Shown here: one piece after another, positions 36,140-46,557 of the stretch
Numbering within the stretch: position 1 is the stretch's first letter
How the letters are laid out: the number at the start of each line of letters is the position of its first letter
Source of the DNA: Pilatotrama ljubarskyi
Taxonomy: Eukaryota > Basidiomycota > Agaricomycetes > Polyporales > Polyporaceae
Assembly (NCBI GenBank): GCA_022385805.1
Contig: MU277725.1
Coordinates: 69,752-133,751, forward strand
DNA length: 64,000 bases
Direction of reading: 5' to 3'
The notes under the pieces: model-generated
Database searches by the model: none
What the model was told of the DNA's origin: nothing
The model's input: the letters and a program-made list of their open reading frames with translations, nothing else
Made by a program: the position numbers and the translations under genes

Positions 36140-36815
36140 GGCTGAGATTGGACGTTTACGCTATCTCGGACTTGGTCCTCTTCCCGGTCGTTTGCTTTCA
36201 GGGGTCGATGTTCTTTGCGCATCTTTACCATTATATCGTACTGCACTATCCTTTCTCGTAATCAATGTGCTGCCCACTTCCGAAGATCAATGCGACAGTG
36301 ATTTCATGTAGACGGGAGCTGTCCGCCTTCAGGCCTCGGGCTGCGCCTCCGACCGAGAGGCCCCACATTTCAAACTCTATTGTCGACACATCGTGACCTC
36401 GGGACAATCGAGCTGTCCATCCTTGAAGAACGATCATCACCTACTAGTCTGTCACCGGCATCTTCCACGCTTCTTCTCGGAGTGGCCGCCTTCCAGGCTA
36501 CTATACTCGACGTCAACCCCTGCCTTCGCGTGGACCCCACACCTGTCCCGAAAACGGGTAGATCTGGCCGAATGAGGCAAGCGACGTGCTTCGACGTTTG
36601 TATGTCTTCACGCTTTTCACGCCTGCGCACGGCAACGCACCGGAACGAAAGCATAAGTATGGCCCCGTCACGCATACGCTCGCCCTCTTCTCGACCCCGT
36701 CTCTGCGTTACCCACCCGCTCGCTACCTTCCGATCCTTCCTCTTTTACGCTCATTCGCATTCGCCAACGTCTAACCACCCCGCGCAACCAACTCCCACAC
36801 CGTCCGCCGCCCATC

Positions 36816-37653
36816 ATGCAGCTGAAGTTATCCCTCATCGCCACTGCAGCTCTCGCGTTGCTTGTAACCGCTAAGCCCTACCACCCACGCCACGAGGCGG
36901 ACGGGTGCGATTCTACCACCGTGCGCCCGGTGCAGACCTCTTCGCACACTTCGAAGCACTCCACCACACGCATCAGGCCCACGTCCACGCGGACGCTTCC
37001 GGCGTCCCAGCCTCAGCCGTCCGTCGTAACAAAGACCGAGTACGAGCCTGAGCCGACGGTGACGGTCACCGCGACGACGACGAGGACCGCGACGACAACG
37101 GAGACCGTCACGACCGGTCGCTCGTACTCGCGCCTCCATCACAGCCATACTTCCAGCTCCGAGTCCGGGTCATTCACCGCGGTTGCTGAGCCGACCCCCT
37201 CTCCTGCGCCGACTTCACCTAGCCCTGCCGCCCCCACCACTGGCGCCGGCAACGGCGCAATCCCCGCCGGGGAGTGCAACACCGGCTCCATCCAGTGCTG
37301 CGACCAGGTGCAGGACGCGAAGTCGTCCCAAATGAGCGGCATCCTGTCCTCCCTTGGTCTCGACTCGTCTAGTATCACTGGCCTCGCAGGAACGTCTTGC
37401 TCGCCAATTGACGTCCTTGCGCTCGGCGGCGGTACCAGCTGGTAAGTCGTCCTAGTAAGGGGTGGTGCCACGAATTTGAGGACTGAGTATATGCGCTTCC
37501 ATCTCAGCAACCAAACGCCGGTCTGTTGCAACGACAACACCTACCGTGAGTATGATCTCTGTAAGCCCATCGAACGTCATGCTGACTGGCATATCTCCTT
37601 TGACAGAGGGCCTTATCAACATCGGCTGCGTCCCGATCATCCTTCAATTCTAG
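36816..37653 (+). CDS. Class I hydrophobin with Ser/Thr-rich N-terminal extension
   Basis: Exons 36816-37441, 37508-37545 and 37607-37653 give 236 residues. Signal peptide (MQLKLSLIATAALALLVTA), then about 130 residues rich in Ser, Thr and Pro with Thr/Val repeats (TVTVTATTTRTATTTETV), a likely O-mannosylated stalk. Core cysteines at 154, 161, 162, 195, 209, 215, 216 and 229, ending GLINIGCVPIILQF. Tandem, same orientation as the hydrophobin upstream, with the same intron positions, so the two are likely duplicates that gained different extensions. Confidence 0.92.
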
Positions 37654-39472
37654 AGGCCTGACTCGGACTCACTTCCTTTCCCGTACGTTCAGGAGTATAC
37701 GGTGCATTATGAATCGCTACTCACCTCGTTCCCTCAAGGACATCCGCTCAAGCCTTTCTTTCTTCGCCACGTTTTCAAACCTCATCGCTAGCGTTCAGCT
37801 TCCTTCTTTCCAGCCGTCGTTGCCTGTCTTGTTCCGCTTTCTCTCGGGCTTCGACGTTACGTCTTGTCACTTGGGCCTTCCATCCTCACAATCCGCGGCT
37901 GTCAGGTAGAAATGTGACTGTGGGTATAGCACATACACGATTGTGGCAAATGAAGTCAGACACAGTACCTGTAAGCATAGCACATTGTGTAGTCGTCACA
38001 GTCTATGGATATTTCCAGCGATCTATCAATGGGTTTCCGCCAGCGCACGTTCATCTATGTTCAACAGCGCGGACATCGCTGTGAAGAGCACGCTTGCAGG
38101 CTATGCGGACGATGCACGATGGTGGTTGCGTAGTGCGGGAAGTCGGGAGATGCCGGGATAGGCGTACCAACCACGACACTTGCCTAATCAAGAATCTCAC
38201 TATGTATCGCATCGGGTGGCTGCCCGACTCGTGAAGTAACTCTCTACAGCTGCACGTCTGCTAGATGTACAAGCTCAGGCTGTAGTATGTTCGCGTCATC
38301 GCGACGCTCACAATCTCTTCCAAGGCGCAGTATTTCCTCGAGGATACAAGCTTTGTGGCATAACGTCATATTTGAGCGGAGAGGGACGCTGGCGCCTTGA
38401 CCGGCCTTTGCAGACTGCCCGAGCACGCCGGGCTGGGCTGGGCGTACCAGCACCATCCTGCTTCGACCGCTGAGCATCCTCCGTTCATGACAATTCCAGA
38501 TACAGCACGCCGCCTCGAGCCATCGTACGCGATGGTGTCGTTGCATGCCGTCCCTGGATACGGCCGGGTCGACGAATGTGTCGGGCACACACTATCCGTG
38601 AATCGCAACATGCGTCGGAGGTGAGTCTCTTCTCAGCCAGCGCTTCTATGACGCACGGGTCCGGTGTCGTTCGGTCCCCCGTCCGGTCCCGGCAGGGCGA
38701 AATACAGTATGCACGTCGACTCGTGCATCCATCTATTTGGGCACGTCAACTGCGAGGTATCGCCCTCTCAGAGTCGCGTACGCGCCTCGGGCAAAGTGCG
38801 GGGAACATCCATCCGAGTTAGTCTCCCATCCTGACTGCGAGATCGAAGCGCCTTATACTCGCACAACGTACCTGCAACTGGAAGGGCACCACAGGTAAGT
38901 TCCCAGGCCCCTTGAGGTGTCAGAAAGAGTTCGCACGTTGATGAGGTGAGTCTGACTGCTGGCCGCAGCGCGCGTCAAGAGGCCTATGCGTATTCATACC
39001 GTCTCAATGTCCGTCACAACAAGCCTCACCAAGCCCAACGTTCACTACATATGAAGCACACTATCCAGAGTCACCATGCCACCTCAAAGCGAAGCGTATT
39101 AGTACCTTACTCGTGGTGACTGGTCTCCTGCCTGCGCGAGTCATCCCGAGAAGCACGCCGCTGTGGAGTGGACTGCAGGCGTGGCACTCCCAGGCTCTGG
39201 CTCTAGGCTTCACGACCTGTAAAGCGCTCCCCTTTCGAACGCTCCTTCGCCGCCGGCTCCACTGAGAACGTCCGGTGACCCAAGCTCAAGCTCGAATGGG
39301 CGTAGCACATCCTTTTTCGGAGTTTGATACATTGTCTCCCGCGGGAGCTATCGCATGCGTTAGTCGCTCGCCTACGTACTAAAGCCGCGGCGCTGCACCA
39401 ATATCGTTCACGACGGCGACTATCTTCTCAGCTTCTGACCAACGCCCCTCATCTCCGCTTAGTTCTCAGAAC
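37654..39472. other. Intergenic, no gene recognised
   Basis: About 1.8 kb between the hydrophobin and the P450. Short frames only, on both strands. Confidence 0.45.
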
Positions 39473-41943
39473 ATGCTTCAATACATTGTCATCCTCGCCA
39501 CGACTTATGGTATCTGGAGACTACTAGGATTTTGCTACAGAAGGTCGCCCCTAGACAACATCCCCGGTCCGCCGTCCCCCTCATGGCTAGCAGGTGCGTC
39601 TGTCGCGTTGAGCCCATTGTTACAGCATTGATTGGTCAACACATATCCCCAGGACATCTCCTACAGTTATATGACAAGCAGGGATGGGACTTCCATCGCG
39701 ACTTGGAGACGAAGTACGGTCCCGTGTCCAGACTTCAGAGCATGTTCGGTGTGAGTCTCTGCACATCGTTCAGCCTCGCTCATCCTTGTCGCTGACGAGC
39801 CTTTCACAAGCAACCTATGCTATGTGTATACGATCCCTTAGCTATGCAAAGCATAGTCTTGAAGGATCAGCACATATTCGAGGAGATGTATTGGTATCAG
39901 AAGTCAGTAGCCCGTTACGATCTCCTTTACCTTGGGCGTCCGGACGGAGCTAACCTGGAACGACCCCCAGCCTTACGCTGGACACTCTTGGTCCAGGTCT
40001 TGTTTCCACTACTGGTAAGCCTTATGATGGACTCTCGGCCAGCTGATAATGTGACCGCTGTGCTCGTCTAGGCGAAACGCACCGGAAGCAGCGGAAGCTT
40101 GTCAGCCCTGTATTTTCGAGCAAAAACCTCCGCCGGGCCTCTCCGATCATATACGAAGTCGCGCATCGTGTGAGTCCAACTGTCCCTTATCACAGAGATA
40201 CCAGCGCTAATACGGTGCAAACCTCTGCTCAGCTGAAGATGGCGATGAAGTCTGCTGTAGACTCAGGGGCCCCAGAGCTTGACATAGCCCATTATATGAG
40301 CCGTGCTTCGCTCGAGATGATGGCACGAGCGATCCTCGGCCGGTCATTCGACACACTCAGCGGAGAGCGTCGTCACCCATACGCCAAAGCGCTCAGCTCG
40401 TTCATGTAAGCCTCATGTGCCGCCAGAACCTCATCTATGGTGGCTCACGCGCCGTAGGCCTGCACTCGCAAATCTCAGTCGGTACATTCAGTTGTATCGC
40501 TTTGCGCGTCCCCTCATTCCCCCGCCGCTACGCCGACCTATCCTGAACCTTCTGCCTTCGCGGCGTGTCAAGAACCTCCTCGGCGTTATTGACGCTTTGC
40601 ACACCTATGCCGTGCAGATATACACAGAGAAGAAAAAAGAATGCGAGTCACTCGGAGTCGCAAGCGACGAGGACCAGACAGGAAAAGATCTGGTGACTAT
40701 CCTTGGTAAGCTCCATCAATCGCGCGCGTGGTGGGCATATACAGTACCTTCCGAATGATGCTCGCTTCATCAGTCCACGCCAATGCTGGAGCGTCGTCAG
40801 AAGATGCCGTGTCAGAAGAGGAAGTGATCGCTCAGCTCACGTACGTGCTCCAGTGATTCCAAAGCGACCCCAACCGAGCAAACAATTCATCTCGTACAAC
40901 AGAACCGTCGTATTTGCTGGGACGGATACCACTTCGAATGCACTATGCACGATACTGGAGTGCCTCGCTGAGAACTCCCAGGCACAGGATCAGCTCCGGG
41001 CGGAGATAGTGGGCACAAAGAGCCGACACGAGAACGGAGACATTCCCTACGACACTTTGATTGCCATGCCCTATCTCGATGCCGTCTATAAGGAGACACT
41101 ACGAATGTGCGTCTCATCCCACTTCTACTCTAGTCCGCGTACTAACATCTTTATAGGCGTGTCACAGCCCCGCTCCGAGCTCGAGAGTATGTCTCATACT
41201 CCCTTAGTCTCCCTAGCGAAGCCACTGACGCTCTATCAGAACGCGCGCCGACGGCGTTCTTCCCCTCTCAAAACCCATTCGGGGCAAGGATGGCACCATG
41301 ATCGACTGTATCCTCGTTCCCGAAGGCACGCTCGTCTTCATCCCCATCCAGGCGTCCAATGTCAACCCCGACATATGGGGCGCCGACGCGCGCACATGGC
41401 GTCCCGAGCGCTGGCTCGAACCGCTTCCAGAGACCCTCACAGAAGCCAAAATTCCTGGCGTCTACGCCAATCTGTACGTAGCACACACACTTCGACGCGG
41501 TCTAGCGGCGATGTAGATGCGACTGAGCATCATCCTCGTTCCGAACAGCATGACCTTCTGGGGTGGAGGACGAGCATGCATGTGAGTGAATTTCTGAATG
41601 ACGTATTCCCAGGCCTCAGAAATCGTATCGTGAGCTGACCGCCAATTCTAGCGGCTTCGCATTCGCTCAACTCGAGATAAGTCAGTGGTCCTACTGGGAG
41701 TCCTAGTCCATCAAACCATCTGCCACGTGATACATGATCGCACTGACGACAGCCCCGGTAGAGATCGTCCTCGCAGAACTCCTTTCCACCTTCAGGTTTG
41801 AGAAGACCGATGCACCAGTCGTATGGAACCTCGGCGAGGTCATATACCCCACAGTGGGCACCGACTCAGATTCTTTGCATCCCGCGTATCCTATGAAGGT
41901 TACACTGGTTAAGCCTGACGGAGTTAGTGCCAGGAAGTATTAG
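39473..41943 (+). CDS. Cytochrome P450 monooxygenase
   Basis: Membrane-bound haem-thiolate oxygenase. Fourteen exons: 39473-39593, 39653-39750, 39811-39902, 39971-40014, 40072-40169, 40233-40405, 40458-40705, 40774-40840, 40903-41106, 41157-41186, 41240-41473, 41549-41581, 41652-41680 and 41753-41943, giving 553 residues in an unbroken frame. An N-terminal membrane anchor (MLQYIVILATTYGIW) is followed by the Pro-rich hinge IPGPPSPSW. The I-helix AGTDTTS, the K-helix ExxR in KETLR, PERW and the haem loop FWGGGRACIG with its ligand Cys are all present. The CYP family and substrate cannot be assigned by eye. It stands between hydrophobin genes with no recognised pathway partner. Confidence 0.93.
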
Positions 41944-42239
41944 TCCTCGTGGCCATGCCAGCGTTCTCACGTGGGATGATTTCGGGACTTGTAGAGGTCC
42001 CGTCCAGAAGTGGTTGGTGGTTGTATGGGCACGAAGTACAGTATCAACTACACATGGATGCTTGCTAATTTGGTTAACCACGTATTACAGGAGCGTAGTA
42101 CGTTTTGGTATCCCGTGACGCATTCCGCATTCCTCAATACAAAAAAGCTCTTCGGACGATACTTTCTCGTCCAGGTCTCGCTACCTAGCACTTCCGACTA
42201 CTACTACTCGTAGTACCCCGTCGCCCCTAAGTATCATTC
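41944..42239. other. Convergent 3' region
   Basis: About 300 bases between the P450 stop and the stop of the chimeric hydrophobin gene on the opposite strand. No gene seen. Confidence 0.5.
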
Positions 42240-43537
42240 TCACAACCCAATGGGGAGAGAGATAGGAAGTGACGTCGGGATCACAGGGAGAGACGTGGGC
42301 ACAGAGATAGGCAACGACGTCGGGATCGGAATCGAAGTGGGAATCGAGACCGGCAGCGACGTCGGGATGCTCCCCGAGACCGATGTGGACACGGTCGTAG
42401 GCGGCGGGGCCGGCGCGGGGTCCGACGTCGGGATCGGCAGAGAGATAGGCAAAGACGTCGGGATAGGCAACGAAATGGGCAACGAGGTCGGAATAGGGAG
42501 TGAGATAGGCAGCGACGTCGGGATCGGGAGAGAGATTGGCAACGAGGTCGGGACCGGCAGCGAAATTGGCAGGGACGTCGGAACCGACACCGGCAATCCT
42601 CCCGAAGAGGATGACTCCTCCGAACTGAGCCCTAGCGGCAGGGAAATAGGGAGAGGTAGCGACGGCAACGGAAGGCCAAGCAGGCCGCTTGAGCTCGTCG
42701 TCGGCGCAGGGTCCCCTCCGAGGGGAAGTGAGGGCAGGGGGAGAGAAGGCAGGGGGAGAGAGGGCAGGGGGAGGCCAAGCAGGCCACTCGAGGTCGTCGG
42801 TGCAGGTCCACCGAGGGGTAGCGAGATCGGGAGCGGAAGCGAGGGCAAGGGGAGGGAGGGCAGGGGAAGGGATGGGAGCGGGAGGGAGGGCAGCGTGATT
42901 GAGGGCAGCGTAATCGAGGGCAGCGTAATCGAGGGCAGCGTAATCGAGGGCAGAGTGATTGAGGGCAGAGTGATTGAGGGTACGAGGACGATCTGCTCGC
43001 AGCCTTCGGCAAGAACCCCGACTGCACAACGATGATCATATCAACGGCGTTGTCTACAAAGAAAGTCGAATCTAAATGAAGGACTTACCGAGGTCCTCTT
43101 GGCAGCAAAGAGGCGTGCCTCCCGAAAGGCTGTGGTTATACGTAGTATATCAGCAAACAATTCGCACTTCGTTTGAAGCGCTACACCACTTACCATTGAT
43201 TAGTGAGTGGGTTCAGGTCGCTCGCATCGCTGCATAGAACACCAGCAAGAGGGCCGAGAGTGGGAATTGGAATGGGAGGGGTGATCGGAAGGAGCGTCGT
43301 GAAGCTCAAAGGGAGGACCGGCAGCGTGAGGACCTGCTGGCAGCACACCACGGTGGAGAGACATTGAGCGATGGGGATAGTCGGCGGGTCATCCCTCGGA
43401 CCCACATGCACCGCATGAGCGGGCACGGGAGGGGAGGTGATCACCGGCTCCGGTGGCGGAGCAGGTTTCGCCATCGCTCCACCGTAGAGCATGGTCGACA
43501 GGAAGAAGGCAAGTGCGTATGCCCTGAGGGACTGCAT
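42240..43537 (-). CDS. Chimeric hydrophobin with C-terminal Ser-Leu-Pro repeat tail (copy 1)
   Basis: Exons 43537-43194, 43129-43089 and 43021-42240 give 388 residues. Signal peptide (MQSLRAYALAFFLSTMLYG), a Pro-rich spacer, then a class I hydrophobin core with cysteines at 59, 65, 66, 102, 115, 123, 124 and 136; intron phases equal those of the other hydrophobins. The protein does not end after the last cysteine, as ordinary hydrophobins do. About 250 residues follow: six PSITL units, then PSLPLP and GLLGLPLP blocks, then many PTSLPISLP units. The tail has no cysteine. The last exon is a minisatellite on DNA level. Copy 2 at 45551-46557 has the same layout. An amphipathic coat with an attached repeat layer is inference. 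Confidence 0.9.
42250..42600. repeat. In-frame minisatellite coding for PTSLPISLP units
   Basis: Imperfect repeats of about 27-36 bases inside the last exon of the chimeric hydrophobin gene, built on GACGTCGGGAT and AGAGATAGGCA on the plus strand. Such repeats can change copy number between strains. Confidence 0.8.
42893..42982. repeat. 15-bp direct repeats coding for PSITL units
   Basis: Six tandem copies of a unit close to GTAATCGAGGGCAGC, at the junction of the hydrophobin core and its repeat tail. Confidence 0.85.
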
Positions 43538-44820
43538 TTTTTGAGAGACGAGTGCGACTGGGAGAGACCTGAAGGCTGAGGCTCAGCAGCGAGAATGCAT
43601 CCCTTTTAAACAGTGGAGCTCCAATGTTGGGAGGCCTCGAGACGCGTTGCTGGAATCCATCCTCCGACAGGTTGGCCAATCACAACACCGGTGCGAGGAT
43701 CCCCGGTCTGAGGAGGGACTTCTTGCGCTGGCCTTCCGCACGCTGATCTCTCGACATGTTGGGGGGCTGCAGCGTCTATCAGTGCGTATACGAATGCGAC
43801 GGAGGTCCCAGGGGGTGGCAATCGGCTGAACAGACGTGATTCAATAGGTGCAGAGCCAGAGAGGGAATATTAAGGGATCCCGGAGGATAAGTGTGCGAGC
43901 AACACGAGTGTTTACGGCAAGGGCATGCCTTCATGTCCCACCCGATGTTCGGTAAATCATCCTCTAGGGGGGGTCGATTATGCATGTGTCAAGAAGATCG
44001 AGGGGCACTTTATTGTGCATGAGAACGAGGAGCTTTGCCAGGAGAGGGATTCCTCCAGGAATACCGTATTCGAAATGGCCAGTGGGACTCGGCGACACAC
44101 CGTGATCCTGGGCCGTTCCGAAGTCCGAGGAGCTTGCAGGACTGCATAAGAACAAGGGGCTCACGAGGAAGAGAAGTCGCAGAACTGCCAAGCGGTGCCA
44201 GTGGTCGGGTGCTCGCGACGAGCCGATGGATATGTCAAGCATGCTCGAGAGCGCGTGACGGCCGGAACCGATAGGCCATGGCTGTTTGACGCAAACTATA
44301 CCAGCTCAGGTTACGTTCCGTGCAGAGGATCTCGCACATACGCACTCAAAGGCACAGCCTCACAGGCACGGATGTGGCCTGCTCGGGGGAGTGATGCAGA
44401 GGATAGGCATGGGGTCCCGGTATATACTCGCCAAAAGGGGTGAAGATTATGCGGGAACAGAAGGGATGAACGGCCACGGAGATTGACTGTCGCCGTCACG
44501 CGGGCTGTGTCCGCCAGGAAGGGGTCCGGTTCGGAACGTAGTCGCCTCGCAGTGAACGATAGTTGAGCGATACTTTCGGTCTGTCCCCCTAACTGATGGA
44601 TGCTATTCCTATACTCGTTGTGATTTGTCTTGAGCCCTGCAATCGAGTGTTGGGTGGGAAGCGAAGGAGAGAACTCTAAACTAGCTCGCACCGTACTACT
44701 TGGCCTGGGACGATGAGGCGGTCGGGGCAGCTGCTAGAACGGCCGCGCCCTCCAACCAGTCTCACGGCCAGTCTTCACCGGAAAAAACTGTCCTTCTGCC
44801 TTTTCCCGAGGATACAAGGG
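43538..44820. other. Upstream region of chimeric hydrophobin copy 1, duplicated
   Basis: This region is strongly similar to 46558-47825 (offset about 3.02 kb), so it duplicated together with the gene. A TTTAAAAG TATA-like motif near 43611-43604 precedes the ATG. It contains a plus-strand frame at 43925-44149 whose last 55 codons are conserved with the frame at 46922-47167. Confidence 0.75.
43925..44149 (+). other. Conserved upstream open frame, copy 1
   Basis: A 74-codon frame; the part from DYACVKKIEG to the end is shared with the frame at 46922-47167 with few changes. It lies antisense in the upstream region of the hydrophobin gene. It may be a real small gene or only a conserved promoter segment. 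No known motif. Confidence 0.3.
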
Positions 44821-44989
44821 CTGACATAGGATTTCGGGCGAGAAGGGTGCTCGGAGGACGAGAGCGTTCATGTCAGGCTCGAGTGCGGCTCGAGTGGTCC
44901 TTGATTCGGACCTTGTCGGGACGCGATCACGTGGGCTCATTCAAGACAGTCGCGTGCGGTCCGAGTCGTTGCAGCCGCATTAAGGAACG

Positions 44990-45480
44990 TCTGCATTTAT
45001 CAAGCATTGGCGGCAAGTGCCGCTTTGGCGACAACCGGTGCGTTCACGCAGTGCACGACCGGACGTTCCTCCCTGAGCGCGCGGGGCTGGTGGACAACAA
45101 ACGCCTGTGCCACGCGGTGGACCCGCGGTCGACTGCATCCGCAGCCGCTGCTCGCTGAGGCGACGAAGCCGGAGTTCTGGCGGAACGACATGTAGGCTGC
45201 AGGAGTCTACGCGCGTGTGGCTAAGATGTACAAGAAAGAAATACGGTGATGTGTCCAGGTACGCGGAGGACTTCGAACAGGACGATGAGCACGAGGACGA
45301 GGATCATGATGAGAACGATGAGCACGAGTATGACGACTCTGAAGAGCCCATGAACGAGTTCTACGAGGAGATGCTGATGCAAGCCATCAAGCCCTGGGAG
45401 GTGGAGTCATACGTGAGTGGTTGCATTCTACACAGCAGCATCGCAGCTAAACGGCGACCTTTCGTTGGCTGCCGTGGGAG
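44990..45480 (+). pseudogene. Gene fragment with acidic stretch
   Basis: Unique sequence between the two duplicated blocks. Frames read PLLAEATKPEFWRNDM, then after a stop GVYARVAKMYKKE and, after a shift, GDVSRYAEDFEQDDEHED with a run of Asp/Glu/His ending in MLMQAIKPWEVESY before a donor-like GTGAGT at 45413. It looks like broken exons of one gene. The family is not recognised. Confidence 0.35.
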
Positions 45481-45550
45481 GACGAGATGATGGTGATTCA
45501 CCAGGGAATGTACGACGGGTACTAAATTCGGTACACTCTGCGCTCTCTCG

Positions 45551-46557
45551 TCAACGATCGCCTGCCACAGACGACTCCTCTGACACAAGCCCAAGCGGCA
45601 GTGAGATGGGAAGAGGCAGCGACGGCAGCGGGAGGCCAAGCAGGCCGCCCGAGCTCGTCGTCGGTGAAGGGTTCCCACCGAGGGGGAGAGACGGCAACGG
45701 GAGGGAGGGAAGAGGGAGGCCGAGCAGACCTCCCGAGCTCGTCGTCGGAGCAGGGTCCCCACCAAGGGGCAGCGAGATCGGGAGTGGAAGCGAGGGAAGC
45801 GGGAGGCCCAGCAGGCCACCGGAGGTTGTCGGACCGTCTCCGCCTCCCAGGATCGGGAGCGGCAGGGAGGGGAGGGGGAGACCGAGGAGACCGCCGGATG
45901 TTGATGGGCCGTCTCCACCTCCCAGGAGCGGCAGCGAGATCGGGAGAGGGAGGGAGATCGGAAGCGGGATCGTCGGGAGGGGGATAGGGAGAGAAGGTAG
46001 CGTGATCGTGGGGAGGAGGACGACCTGCTGGCAACCCTCGGCCACGAGTCCGACTGTACAATGAGAACATGGGGTCAGAAGCTTAAGGTGAGTCACCACG
46101 ACGTAAGGAACTTACGGAAGTCATCTTGGCAGCACAGAGGCGTGCCTCCCGAAAGGCTGTGAGTATATGTTTATCAGCCAACAATTCGCACTTCGTCCAA
46201 AGCTTGCACCGCTTACCACTGGTTAGTGAGGGGATCCAAGTCACTCGCATCGCTGCACAGGAGGCCAGCGAGAGGACCAAGGGTAGGAATTGGGACTGGA
46301 GCGGTGATCGGAAGGAGTGTCGTGAAGCTCGCGGGGATGACCGGCAGCGTGAGGATCTGCTGGCAGCACTCCACGCTAAAGAGACAGTCGGCGATGGGGA
46401 TCGTCGGCGGGTCGTCCCTCGCCCCGAGATGCGCCGCACCAACAGGGGTAGGCGGGGGAGTGATGACCGGCTCCGGTGGTGGGGCGGGTTTCGCCATCGC
46501 CCCACCGTAGAGCGTGATCGAGAGGAAGACGAGGGCGTATGCGAAGAGAGAGAGCAT
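45551..46557 (-). CDS. Chimeric hydrophobin with C-terminal Ser-Leu-Pro repeat tail (copy 2)
   Basis: Exons 46557-46217, 46156-46116 and 46053-45551 give 294 residues. The start is chosen to match copy 1 (MLSLFAYALVFL against MQSLRAYALAFF); the frame is open further upstream. Core cysteines at 58, 64, 65, 101, 114, 122, 123 and 135. After the last cysteine (EGCQQVVLLP) about 155 residues follow: [13 protein letters not shown], then blocks of [13 protein letters not shown] separated by Gly/Asp/Pro/Ser/Thr linkers, ending ESSVAGDR. It lacks the PTSLPISLP array of copy 1, so the tails have diverged in repeat content while the cores stayed close. A TATA-like CATAAAAAG lies near 46635-46625. Confidence 0.9.

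Noticed and set aside
42250..42980. Regular direct repeats that might suggest a CRISPR array
   Set aside because: Repeats are contiguous, without unique spacers, in frame within an exon, in eukaryotic DNA.
42250..43035. 261-codon plus-strand frame of Gly/Asp/Ile/Glu repeats
   Set aside because: Antisense reading of the Ser-Leu-Pro tail of the chimeric hydrophobin; the minus strand has signal peptide, cysteine pattern and matching splice sites.
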